From Mesaphorura yosii (Eukaryota; Arthropoda; Collembola; Poduromorpha; Tullbergiidae): a stretch of DNA of 64,000 nt. A program made the position numbers and the translations under genes. Below, in pieces: positions 24,727-35,700 of this stretch. Every line of letters starts with the position of its first letter. Within the stretch, counting starts at the first letter, position 1. Below the pieces are notes generated by a model. It was given only the letters and a program-made list of their open reading frames with translations, did no database searches and was not told the DNA's origin. The stretch lies in the NCBI GenBank assembly GCA_009869945.1, contig WIXG01000168.1:1-64000 (forward strand), in the 5' to 3' direction.

Positions 24727-26296
24727 ATGTTGATCAGATCTCTCTATAAAGCTGCGAAGCTCAATGCCCGCTGTTACACTAGGTAAGGTCCCACAACTGA
24801 GTATATTAAGCAATGAAGTTCATTTGCAGCGTGTCTTGCAGACTTGCTGAAGTTGGGAAACTGGATCCAGTGAAATTGGACGGCAGTTATGAGGTTGGAC
24901 AAATATTTCTGCACAGAGTCTTTGGGTATCGTGGAGTGATATTATTTCCCTGGCTAGCAAAAGTGTATGACAGAGACCTGTCCAGTAACAAGGGACGCGA
25001 CAAGTAAGTTCTGAAAATGACTTGTAATTTGTATTTTCCAGATGAAACCTCTAGTGCAATTTGTTTTTACATAGACCACCTACAATTGATTTGGATGAAC
25101 CGACAGCTTTCAGTCATATTGGAAGAGAGGTCAGGTCGCGCACACACAACTACTATCAAGTTCTAATAGATTCGCGGGATTGCCCGTATATTCGAGCTCA
25201 AACAGAAGCAGTAACCTTTCTCGGAAACCAGGAAAATAGCCGCAGTAAGCTTAAGCTTAGCGCTGAAATTTGGCAATGCGAAAATGAGACTTGTAAATTC
25301 CATGCAGGTCTCTACGCAATTCCTGGATTAGACTATGTCGCGCATGAGGACGTCATACCATATGTAGCCACAGAGAGCAGTCCACTCCACCATGAGTTAT
25401 TCGACAAATTCCTGCAGTGCGGGCAAGATAAAGAATCATATTTTGTCGCGAAAGATACATTAAAAGCATGGCAAGAAAAGAATCACCCATGGCTAGAATT
25501 GTCAGACGTGCACAAAGAAACAACGGAAAACGTTCGTGTCACCGTAATTCCGTTCTACATGGGACGTCGGGAATCGCACAACAGCAACGTGTATTGGGTA
25601 CGTTTTTACACATCTGACGAAACACTTCCGGGTGTCTAAAGATTTGCGACTTTTGTGTTTAGTGGAGGTACTGCATTCGGCTAGAGAATCTGGGTGACTT
25701 TAATATTCAACTTCGAGAACGACACTGGAGAATTTTCAGTTTGTCCGGGACACTTGAGACGGTGAGTTGATTTTACGATAAGGTTAACAACAATGACATC
25801 AACGATTATTTAACATAACCATGTAATTCAGGTGCGGGGTCGCGGGGTGGTGGGCCAAGAACCCATTTTGACAAAATCCAACCCGGCGTTTCAGTATTCT
25901 AGGTAATGGCTTCGCGTTCTTTACATTTCTACACACTTTACAAACGACAGCTTGGAATGTGCAGCACCAACGGAAGAAAGTTGGCTTTCTCTCTTAACTA
26001 ATTCGCAAGAAGGCCGATTCCTGACAATGGACTACGACTGGTAAATTCTTGTAAACTAATGATTCTTGATTCTTTTTAACAGTCACGTGAGTCTCCAGGC
26101 AGTCTCGGGCCACATGTGGTAGGTTCCAATTCCAACCCAGCACACGAAAAATACTTTTGTTGTTTTGTATCATCCATCGCATCGTCTTCGTTTTTGCAGG
26201 GGCACCTTCAGAATGGAACGTGAAGATGGACTCGCGTTTGACTGCAGAATTCCTCCATTCTCACTGGAGTCAAAGAACGACGATTCAAAAATTTGA
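24727..26296 (+). CDS. POLDIP2: Polymerase delta-interacting protein 2 (PDIP38)
   Basis: Exons: 24727-24782, 24842-25003, 25075-25244, 25308-25597, 25663-25761, 25832-25902, 26083-26118, 26200-26296; about 326 aa without the optional exon at 25951-26040. The N-terminus is basic and lacks acids (MLIRSLYKAAKLNARCYTR), fitting a mitochondrial presequence. The YccV-like domain follows (GQIFLHRVFGYRGVILFPW, THNYYQVLIDSRDCPYI, LYAIPGLDYVAHED) and then the ApaG/DUF525 domain (NVRVTVIPFYMG, RHWRIFSLSGTLETV|RGRGVVGQEP, SGHMWGTFRMER, CRIPPFSLES). Orthologues act in mitochondria (CLPX/lipoylation) and bind PCNA/polymerase delta. Intron 25245-25307 (63 nt) is in-frame and stop-free; splicing restores SRSLYAIPG as in vertebrates. 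Confidence 0.95.
25951..26040 (+). other. Candidate 90-nt cassette exon in POLDIP2
   Basis: Between exons 25832-25902 and 26083-26118 lies a segment preceded by ...CAG and followed by GTAAAT. It is 90 nt long, a multiple of three, and open in the phase set by the upstream exon. Skipping gives the family-standard YSSHVSLQ. Inclusion would insert 30 residues starting LECAAPTEESW and ending LTMDYDC within the ApaG beta-sandwich. The two flanking gaps are 48 nt and 42 nt, short even for this genome, so this may instead be an ordinary 180-nt intron. Confidence 0.4.
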
Positions 26297-26320
26297 AACG
26301 CCTGGAACTTTACAATGTAC

Positions 26321-26326
26321 AATAAA
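26321..26326 (+). terminator. Poly(A) signal, POLDIP2
   Basis: AATAAA 25 nt after the POLDIP2 stop codon. Confidence 0.55.
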
Positions 26327-27074
26327 TTGATTGCATAATTTTGTCTCATAAAATCGTTTCTATTGCAAGAGTGTGTCGCTTTCAATGATCAAATTGAAGT
26401 AAATTGGCGAATTGTGACGAGTACATACAACAAGGGTCTGTACGCTCTTTCCACGAGAGTTGTTGACAGAGACATCCTTTCCTTGCCCTCGCACGTATAA
26501 CGAGTACGACCAATTTACATCTGTTATTCGAGCAATTGAGTATTATGAGATTTTTGAAATTCTTTGACCTTCTTGTCTAACTTATTATTACACCCTTCCT
26601 TCTGTGATGTGGTTCATTTCATTTATATTCAGTCATTTACATCGATAAATTACTTAGCAAACGCAAAGCAACTACGCAACCCATCATTTGCTGTGAGTAT
26701 TGTATTTGTGAAATTTTTAAATTGTGCAAACGGGTTCCGCACTACAGTCAGTGAAAGGAGGGATTATAATTTAATTTGGAATTCGGATCCTGCAACCGAC
26801 CATTTAATCAATTCTGAATTCTTACAATTGAAAGCCGAGCCAACAGGAAATCAATTGGAGTCAATGCTGACGGATCCGATTCACTGACATTTGAGACGCG
26901 GTTTCACCGTCGTCGGAGTTCGGGCGAGACCTCAATCATGAAGAAAGTGGACTCCGTTTGAAGTGCCTGGACAGGAGAAAGCAACGCGACAATCGTTGAA
27001 ACCATCCATGAGAATTGTGATTTAGCAGCTTCTGTAAATGAGATAAGCATTTTTGTCTTTTATTCACTTGGACT

Positions 27075-27150
27075 CCGGCTCTAGAGTGGTCATGGGGAAA
27101 TCAGGCGACGAGAATCTTTCCTGAACTATAATCTAAGATTCTCCAGCCGG
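27075..27150. repeat. Nested inverted repeat (potential hairpin)
   Basis: Arms GAGAATCTT (27110-27118) and AAGATTCTC (27135-27143) are perfect complements around a 16-nt loop. They are bracketed by CCGGCT (27075-27080) and AGCCGG (27145-27150). It lies about 210 nt upstream of the TMEM62 start codon. No known RNA family was recognised. Confidence 0.5.
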
Positions 27151-27362
27151 CCACCGCGAGGCCATTTCCTGGTTACCAATGCCAAATCATACATTAATGC
27201 CAAACACGAAGTTTTAATAAGCCTAAGATTGCATTAAGAACATGGTGCAGAGATTTTTAAGCCGATATTTACAAAAGTACGGGTTTTTACAATGATCCTC
27301 CAGGATTTGTCTCACAAAAGCCAGTGACCTGAATAGCGTGTACCGCACGCATTGTTTCAACA

Positions 27363-30157
27363 ATGAGACTAAAGTATTTATCACTTTTAGTCATACTAAT
27401 GATTACTCTTGTATCAGTCTTAATAGCTATACTATCAAATGTCATATCGCATGAGAATGAATACGATTCTAGCACGGTAGCCAGTACAAATAGTAGGCAA
27501 AATGCGCGTAGTAAGTTAGCAGCGAAGGTGATGGGAGATCAGCCTGATCATCTCATGTGGTTCATTCAAGTAAGTCAATAATGTGACAATGACATATAAA
27601 AGGGTCCAGCGAATGCAAACGCAAACTCCGTAATTTTATCCCCAGGTTTCGGATCTTCATCTGAGTATATTCCATGACCCCAAACGAATTACTGATCTTC
27701 TCGATTTTGCTAACCAAACTGTTGACGCCATTAAACCAACTCTCGTACTCGCGTCAGGTAAACGCCTAAACGCACCACTCCCTAAAATTATCCACCATCT
27801 ACGACCAAACTTCGTACTGATGCTAATCATTAATTATAATCATGCTCAGGCGATTTGGCGGATGGCAAGGCGTACGACACGATGGGTTCGAATCAGTACG
27901 TGGAAGAATGGGAACATTACAGGAGTGTGCTGGACACAAGTAATGTGCAGTCAAAAACAATATGGCTTGATATACGTGGGAACCATGGTGAGTATTTGCC
28001 TTGCCAAAAATTTGAATTTGGGAGCAGAAGCAGCAATATGGCCGATTCTTTTCTAGATAACTTCAACGTTCCTGGTGTTCTGCACGAGCGAAGCTATTAC
28101 CACAAATATTCAGTGCAGGGAAGAAAGCATCTAAGATCTTACATGTACAAGGTGAAGAAGGGTATTGACCAATATTCATTCATTGCGGTGGACGCGTGCT
28201 TGGATCCTGGCCCAAGGAGGCCGTTCAATTTCATTGGAAGTATTACGGAGGACCAGTATCAAATGCTAGAGAAGTTTGAAAAGGATTCCACAAATGACGA
28301 AAATGTTGTTGACACAGTGTGGTTCGGACATTACCCGACTTCCTGTGTGGTTTCTCCAGAGCCGGGATTCAGACATCTTATGAGAAACAGTGTCTATCTT
28401 TGCGGGCATCTTCACACTCTCGGTGGCGTCGTGCCGCAAATGCACACTCTGCACAAAACCGGTGTCTTAGAACTGGAACTTGGCGATTGGAAGGACAACA
28501 GGATGTACGTATCCGTGCCGAATGGACTCTAGTTCGGTGCAAGTTAAATGCGAGTAATTTGTATCTCTTTCCCTCAGATTTCGGGTTGCCGCATTTGACC
28601 ACGGCCTCTTTTCCTTTATCGATGTTGTTCATCGCAAATGGCCGATTATTCTGATCACGAATCCAAAACACGCGTTGTACTTCCTTCCAAGGAAGGATAG
28701 TTTGGAACAAATAAAGCGATCCACACACGTCAGGTAAGAAATAATCATTCCATTCGACTTGGTTTTGACAGGCCTTAAATCCCGAAGAGGTGAATTAATT
28801 GATATGATTTGATAGGGTCCTGGTGTTTTCCTCTCATCCTTTGGAATTGGTTCTTGTGCGATTCGACGACTCAAATGAGTGGAAGAAATGCCAGCATGTT
28901 GAAGGGCCCTTGTTTGTGACGGACTGGGATCCATCCGTTTACTCAGACGGAGTTCATAACATTTATGTGAGGAAGGCGATCTATTTTTGAAATCGAAAAC
29001 AAAGCTTTGCACATGTTAAAAAACTTGTGATTCTACACGTTATAGGTTTATGCAAAAGATCAGAATGGGCAGTCCGCAGAGGTTTCTCAACCGTTTTCAC
29101 TGGATGGAACACGGTTGCAATTCAGCTTGCTGTCTAGAATTGCCCTCATGACTGATGCTCATCGGGTGGTGAGGACCATCAATTCCATTAAAGGAAGATA
29201 GATGAATTCTGTTTAAATGTTTAATCTTCTATCACAGTTCTTCGGGATATTTGTATTTCTGGTTTTGATCTCAGTTCTGCCGATTATGGCTTTAAGATGG
29301 CTGCATTATTTAATCAGAGGTAATTTTTATGGGCAAGCCTCCATTCATTAATGGCACCACCGATATCAACTCTCATTTACCAACTCCTATTTCAGCAAAC
29401 CATATTGACAAGATCCTGCTTCAAGATATTCTTCAAAATAATTTTGTACGGAAGCTTTGGATAACGGCGACCATTAACAAGATGTATTATCCAATCATTT
29501 TGTACCCCCTTTATCTTACAGTTGGTTGGTATTCAAAGCTTTGAAGCAACTTGAGTGGGTATGGCCATGTCCGTAGCAATTAATTATTTGCATCTTTGTT
29601 CTTGTTCTAGGGCCCTGGTTTGTTGGAGAAGTGATAGAAGGCCACATGGGTGCCGCATTTTCGTGGGGGACGTACGTTCGTGGAAAGGTTCTTCCAACCT
29701 CATTCACATATTTTTATGGCGTGCTGCAGGTACGACTTGAGAAAAGGAACCTGACATGAATGTCTTTCACTTTCGCTTAATATAATTTTAATTTCTGAAT
29801 TCGCAGCTATTCTGGTTCCATTTGCCGTTCGTCCTTCTGCTAACCTTTTGCGTGGACAGTCGTTTTCGCACAGTCTGCCTGGAAGGAGGCGGCTGTGCTA
29901 AAAGAACGTTTTACAAGAAGCACGTCGCTTGTGGATGCATTCTCCTCATCCAAGCTCTTTTCGCATTCTACTTTTGGCAAGCGTACGGAACACTGGCGAC
30001 TATTTTCGGGCCGTTCAGGACGTGGTCAGTAATAATGGGCTGTTATCTGTGGTATTCGTCAGCGATGTTGACGGTGGAAGACTTTATTGAAGCACGAGCT
30101 ATTTGGAAGACACATCCTTTGATTTTGCAAAATGGAGAAAGTTCACGTGATTTATAA
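27363..30157 (+). CDS. TMEM62: TMEM62-type transmembrane metallophosphoesterase
   Basis: Eleven exons: 27363-27569, 27646-27757, 27850-27987, 28057-28504, 28578-28733, 28816-28966, 29046-29168, 29238-29319, 29396-29524, 29611-29729, 29807-30157; about 671 aa (human 643). A signal anchor lies at 6-26 (SLLVILMITLVSVLIAIL). The calcineurin-like phosphoesterase metal sites are VSDLHLS, SGDLADG, GNHD (split by an intron), GHYP and CGHLH. An Ig-like region follows (DPSVYSDGVHNIYVYAKDQ), then several C-terminal membrane spans (FFGIFVFLVLISVLPIM; GPWFVGEVIEGH). The enzyme's substrate is not established in the family. Intron 27988-28056 (69 nt) is in-frame and stop-free: retention would keep the frame but break GNHD into GNHGEYLP. 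The donor of exon 9 is GTTGGT, weaker than its neighbours. Confidence 0.93.
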
Positions 30158-30964
30158 CAAATGTCTCCAATTAGTGGCAAAGTGGACACTGGAGTTGATG
30201 CGTCACAAAGTCAGAATTCTATTACACGTCTATGCAATCAATAAGAACAATCAAAAAACGTGCTAAGCCACGAGTCTGGGCTATGAATTGAACAAAAGTT
30301 ATCAAAAGGTTGTGATGTGAAGTTGATTTTCCTTATTTAATCAATCTTGAAGTCATTCTAGTTTTATTACGGCATGCGACGCTCACCGCTTAACGAAATG
30401 AAATGTATCAGTTTTATTCGCAAATCGAAATAATCGTTCGTTTATTTTTCGCTTGTTAGAATTTTACGTGCACAGCAAAGTCCATCGATGATTGTGATTA
30501 ATGATTGTTACTGTTATTTCATAATTTATTAATTAATTTGAACTACGAGCTATGCAAATTAAAGATTACAATCGCACTTGAAATGATTTCTAGAATAAGC
30601 AGCTTGTTGTAAACTTGGTCTATTAACTTTTAGATGAAATTATTGCCAATATTAACCTGAAAGCCTATTGGAATGATTAAAATCCGGTAACAGAAAGAAA
30701 TTATAATTGAAATAAATGTGAGAAACTTTTGAAGATCGTCGAACGTTTTTTTCTTGTGTTTCTGTGCGCGTGCATGCACACTTGCACTATGAAGAATTAA
30801 CCTTTTTGCACTTGAGCCTTAAGGGCTTGAGAGATGAACCTGTCCCTCCAGTCCCGTTATTCGTTACTCGTGCGTCCAGCCCGAAGGAATGCGACAGGTG
30901 AGCGCAGTTTCAGTTTCAGCTCCAGTCTTGGAGTCTTCTGGCTACTGCGACATTGGAAATCGTA
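30158..30964. other. AT-rich 3' UTR/intergenic region after TMEM62
   Basis: No open frame with support. AATAAA at 30711-30716 would give TMEM62 a ~550-nt 3' UTR. Initiator-like TCAGTT at 30910-30915 may mark the start of the next gene. Confidence 0.4.
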
Positions 30965-31475
30965 ATGGCTCGTTGGTCCGCCTTAATTGGCTTCATTGTG
31001 ATAGTAATTTTCTGTGAAGTGAGCTCGTTCCCGCACGGGCCACAACCGGACATAATTAACCGCTTCTTTCACTCTTCGTTTCAGAAACTTGACGAGTACT
31101 TTGAAGTGACGGAGGATCAAACGTAAGTCTATGCCTTAAATCATATCAGCTTGAAATGCAGGAGTTCTAGTCGAGTTTTCATGCTGTCTTGATAATCCTA
31201 TCAGCAGTGACGCAAATGGCGTGCCCGGGAATGAAGGCGAGAGTGAGACAACATCACGAGGCTGGAAATACCACGTCAGTAAAGCAATCCTCAAGATTTT
31301 ACTCATCGCCGTGACCTTAATCTCCACCTTCCTATTCGCCGTCACGGTTATGTTTGTAATCGCCATCTTCTTTGCAGTGTTAAAATTAGTGACGTACACA
31401 TATAAATATTGCACTGAACGGTACCCTTGCAAAGCGAGATTGTGCGGGTCCAGTAGTTATTGTGTGAATATTTGA
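30965..31475 (+). CDS. Unrecognised small secreted/membrane protein
   Basis: Two exons, 30965-31122 and 31208-31475, give 141 aa. I do not recognise the family. Visible features: N-terminal signal peptide (~1-21, MARWSALIGFIVIVIFCEVSS); a short amphipathic segment (IINRFFHSSFQKLDEYFEV); an acidic linker across the intron (TDANGVPGNEGESE); one long hydrophobic span at ~85-115 (KILLIAVTLISTFLF continuing to AVLKLV), perhaps two helices; and a C-terminal tail with four Cys in about 18 residues (YCTERYPCKARLCGSSSYC). The intron is 85 nt with GTAAGT donor and CAG acceptor. A poly(A) signal follows almost directly. The coding call rests on the ATG, the clean splice junction and the signal-peptide/TM layout; no homology could be checked. 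Confidence 0.6.
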
Positions 31476-31478
31476 AGC

Positions 31479-31484
31479 AATAAA
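31479..31484 (+). terminator. Poly(A) signal, small membrane protein gene
   Basis: AATAAA only 3 nt after the stop codon. Confidence 0.5.
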
Positions 31485-31541
31485 GACTTGCATTGTGGTT
31501 TTGCAGAAAATGATTAACGGTTGAATAAATCCGTGAGCGCA

Positions 31542-31547
31542 TTTATT
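31542..31547 (-). terminator. Poly(A) signal, ETHE1
   Basis: Minus-strand AATAAA about 125 nt past the ETHE1 stop. It is separated by 57 bases from the opposing signal of the small gene. Confidence 0.5.
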
Positions 31548-31671
31548 TCAGGTTGATTCGAAGCGTATAAAGATAGTAAAATCAAAAATAGTCGTTTAGT
31601 TGTGCAATGGTCGGTTCAATAATACAATCCAGTCTAGCCGTCCAAAATATGCTTGATGTGTCAGGCACTGA

Positions 31672-32784
31672 TTAATTCATCAGTTGAATTTTTGCAAACT
31701 TCTCTTGCATCTCATCTGGAAGATTGTACAGGCCACAGACTTTATTTGCAGGGACGGCTTTGTCAATCATTTTAGGATATGCCAAGTTCAAATTCTTCAT
31801 GATGTCAACAAATGTGTCCAACGGTTTTGAGAGCCGTGGATTGTACTTTTTCTCCTCGCCAATCGACGAGCAAGTTTGGCCTGCGAAAGTGAACAGAATT
31901 AGTTACGAGTCCATGTCACACAAGTATCTGATGGGAATACCTTTGTAATCATGAGCAGGGTAGACTAAGTAGTCATCGGGAAGCACAAATAGTCGGGACT
32001 GGACTGAATTGTATAGTTTCTCACTACTTCCTTCTTGGAAGTCTGTCCTTCCACAACCTCTGCAAGTCAAAAATGCAATGAGACGCGGAAACCTTTTATC
32101 ATCACCACAAGATTCTAATTTACCGAATGAGCAAAGTATCACCGGTAAAAACCATCCGTCCTTCGTGAAACACGTAGCTCACACAACCATTGGTATGGCC
32201 AGGCGTGAATCGCACCTCCAAACTAAAATCACCGAATTTAACCTTGTCTTGGTCGCTCAGGTGTCCATCAGCGTCAGCACCAGAAGGCTCTGAGATTAAA
32301 CTTGAGCATGATTTGCCAAACATGGTCTTGAGAACTCCCGTTCCGGTGACGTGATCGGCGTGTACATGTGTGTTGATCACATATTTTAAATCCAGATCCA
32401 AATCCTTAACCAAAGTAGCGTCTCGCTCAGCTAATTCGAACACTGGATCAATTAGAACAGCTTCCTTCTTGAGGGGATCAGCCAACAAGTATGTGTACGT
32501 GCAACTTTCACGGTCGAAAAGCTAAAGAATACCATACCCGTGATCAGTTGGAAGCCTATATGATTCGGCGATTATCACCGATTACAAACGATGCTTACCT
32601 GCCGGAAGATAAAAGACCGAATGTTTGCGTTTTCATTTGCCATTTTTGTGATTGTTCTGTTCAATACTGACGAAAATTCGTTATAGCGGCTTAATTTCAC
32701 TGGGCTTCTGAATTTAATTAGTGCCGATGCGATTGATTTGGGTGATGCACGCTGAAAGAGTTGAGTAGAAAAAATGTTCATCAT
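31672..32784 (-). CDS. ETHE1: Persulfide dioxygenase ETHE1, mitochondrial
   Basis: Four exons (5' to 3'): 32784-32599, 32521-32124, 32059-31941, 31880-31672; about 303 aa (human 254). The first ~48 residues are basic and Ser-rich ([17 protein letters not shown]...), a typical mitochondrial presequence. An alternative in-frame ATG lies further upstream at 32925. The metallo-beta-lactamase core has [37 protein letters not shown] and YPAHDYKG. Together these provide the mononuclear iron ligands and the persulfide-dioxygenase signature. The enzyme oxidises glutathione persulfide to sulfite in the mitochondrial matrix (H2S catabolism). Confidence 0.95.
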
Positions 32785-35700
32785 TCTACACCAGCTAATT
32801 ACAACACGAGCTTGCTCTTGATACGAACAATCGTACTCGGCGACAATTGAAATGGTGAGCCGCACTTGCACCAGAAAGAGCGTGTGACTGTCACAAAAAA
32901 CTACGTGCTCACAGGAGCAGGGCATTAGGAAGTCTAATTTTATGCAACTTTACTTTATTACTTTATACAACTTCAAACTTCACCTTGAAATAAATGTCGA
33001 CACCCACTTTGCGAACTGCTTTGCGTTCGTGTATTTAAGAACGTATCTTGAATGTGTAAAAATGCCAAGCGATTGCACTAGAATGAGTCTCAAATCTTTG
33101 TTGCACACACATTTTCCAGGATTTACATCAAAACAAGGGAATAGAGAGCGATAACGACGAAGATTCCGAACACGACTGCGATCATTGCTCACAATTCAGA
33201 AACCAGACGGGACAAGACTGGGAAAGATTAGAAACGAAAGTGAAAAACAGCTGGGCGACTGAAAGCCGGTTACGTGAGTGATGTATCACAATTGTCTGAT
33301 TGGAATTCTCGAGAGTTCACTCGCATTTATAGCCGATCGCGAGGAATTAACTCTATAATTCCAATTCCAGGACCCATGTAATCCCCTGCCTGCGTGGTCT
33401 CATGACTGTCTTGGTTCTAAGTATCCGCCAAGGCTCAAGCCCATGAATAATATTACGTAAATGAATTGTGAAATACCTGTCTAAGCCGGTTCGCTGTATT
33501 GGGAACCCATCTTCTACATCTACATTCATTCATTTCTCGTCTGACTGTCTCATACATTGTATAAATGACTCACGAAGATTGGGGAAATGTCGCAGTATTT
33601 TTTAGAATCTTCTGCGTGAATGAGACTGACTTGTTTTGAAACAATCGTGTTTTTTCTTAGCAGACAGAGGACTCACGGACTCATGTTTCAAGTCACATAA
33701 AATGGAAGCTCCATTAAAATATGCAATAAATTTCATCTTGTTTACCTGTCCCCGCTGTATGCTTCTTGAATAATAAATCCAGCAGCGGAATCCAATCTAA
33801 TTGGGCGAAGTCGAATTCTAGATTTTTCCTTTTCAATTTAGATATGTCGAGAGTTTAGATTTTGTAACTAGAGAAAGAAATGGCCCACAGGTAATAATTT
33901 AGAATTTTGCGTCCACAAGGGCTGACGTTGCACTGCATTGGCTTGAAGTGGACCAGGCCGGACGGACCCGAAGTAAGCTGCTAGCTAACGATCGGGAGAT
34001 GCATCATGTGGCATGCTTCACATCATAATAACGCCGAATTGAGATGATGGCTTGCAAAGATTCGATGGCAGGGTTGGTGGCCGAAGAAGTCTACATAGCT
34101 GTATAAGGCAATTTATTAAACAGTTGAAAAGTCATTGGACATGGAGCAGAAATTCGGCTACTTGAAGCAGTGAGCCTGGACACCGGACCGGTAGAGAATA
34201 AGGGCAGCAAGCAGCAAATCTGAGGAAAATTCACCGTTGACATTTGGACGTTCTGGACAGGTTGGGACCTTGAAGGCAAAGTCCGAAGTTGGCCCAAAGA
34301 GCATCTTATCTAATTCTGCGCCCGGATTCATGGCCTTTACAGTAGCCTTGAAGCTTCAACATGTAACAAGAATTGGCAGGCTACAGAGAGGACAGACGAA
34401 ACCCATTAAATAAACCAGGCAAACTTTGTACAAAGACAACCGACCAACCGAAAATCTCAACGCAGCGCATTAAACGTAAACCATCAACCATGTGCATGTA
34501 TGCTGCAAAATGTTAGATGCGTTATGAGCGTTAAAATCCAGCGAGCGAGCAAGTCCTGTTTCTCAGCTCAGCTGTGTGCTGTGATGTGCATCTCAGCTGT
34601 TTTTTGTTATTATTGCCAGTAGTCAGCTCGTACTCGTGGCATTGCTTTTAGTGTGCTGCGCCTTTATCACATATTTAATAGCCTTGTTTTCAACCCGTTC
34701 GTGTATTACTATTACGTATTACGCATTAAGAAAAACGCTCGACTCAGAGTCAGCCAACCGTCATATTCAACTCCCCTTCGTACTTCGTTCGTATAAAGTC
34801 TTGTGCTAATGGTAAACTTGCACATTTTGCCAATAAAAGATTCCCACGACCACAAATCTCCCAAACCCAAACCCTGCAATTTTCTATAAAATCGTATACC
34901 AACCTTAAAAGAATACGAATGCAATCCACGAGCACATGTTGTGCGTACCCACGAAGCATATTAACTACGAAGGAAGGATGTAGTCTAAACCACATCAATT
35001 CGCGAGCATGCAACAAAGTTATAAACGTTTACACAGTCGACTCGTTGCATCGTGCCAGTGCCAACTTTTTGTCTGTATAATACATCGGAGTCAAGTTAGC
35101 AACAAGGCACAGACACAACAAAGTTAAAGAGCCACAGTCTGTAATGGTAAATATTGGCATTATCTCCTGCACGGCCGCACTAATGATTTCGCATTCGCAC
35201 CAAGAAGTTCCAAAATACAGGACAGAAAAGATATGAACAGGACAGGACTACACCACAAGCAAAGATAAAGGCTAAGGAAAGAATAACCAGCAAGACATTA
35301 ACGAGACTCAGACAGTGACGGCAGGCATTTAAATTAAGCGAATCTGACGAGTGAGACTATTTAATACCCTGCACGTGCACTTGCAGATAGTCCCATGCAT
35401 TGTGTACTGTGCCAATTTATATTTATACCATATCGTATCGTATTGTGAGGTTTCTTGGTAATATGTCATAATTCACACTTAAAATCGTACAGTAGAGTAA
35501 ATTAAAGACAGCCTCGCCAGTAGGCAATCATAACCACCGTAGTGCTAAATTACACAACACAATTTTCTCAGGCCAGGCCTTCGTAATAACAAGGCGCAGT
35601 GTACACAAAGGAATACGAGCACGAGTAGCGATCTGCGAACGATCATAAATTCTGCTGAGCCAAAAATAAACCTTTCATAACGCAAGCGCAGACAGAAGAC

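Larger units (their letters stand above)
26297..27362. other. Intergenic region between POLDIP2 and TMEM62
   Basis: POLDIP2 poly(A) signal at 26321-26326, then no supported gene. A frame at 26564-26887 lacks an ATG start and has no recognisable similarity. A long inverted-repeat structure is visible at 27075-27150 (see its own entry). Confidence 0.45.

Noticed and set aside
26564-26887. 107-codon open frame after POLDIP2
   Set aside because: Begins without ATG, has AT-rich random-like composition, and shows no similarity or splice context.
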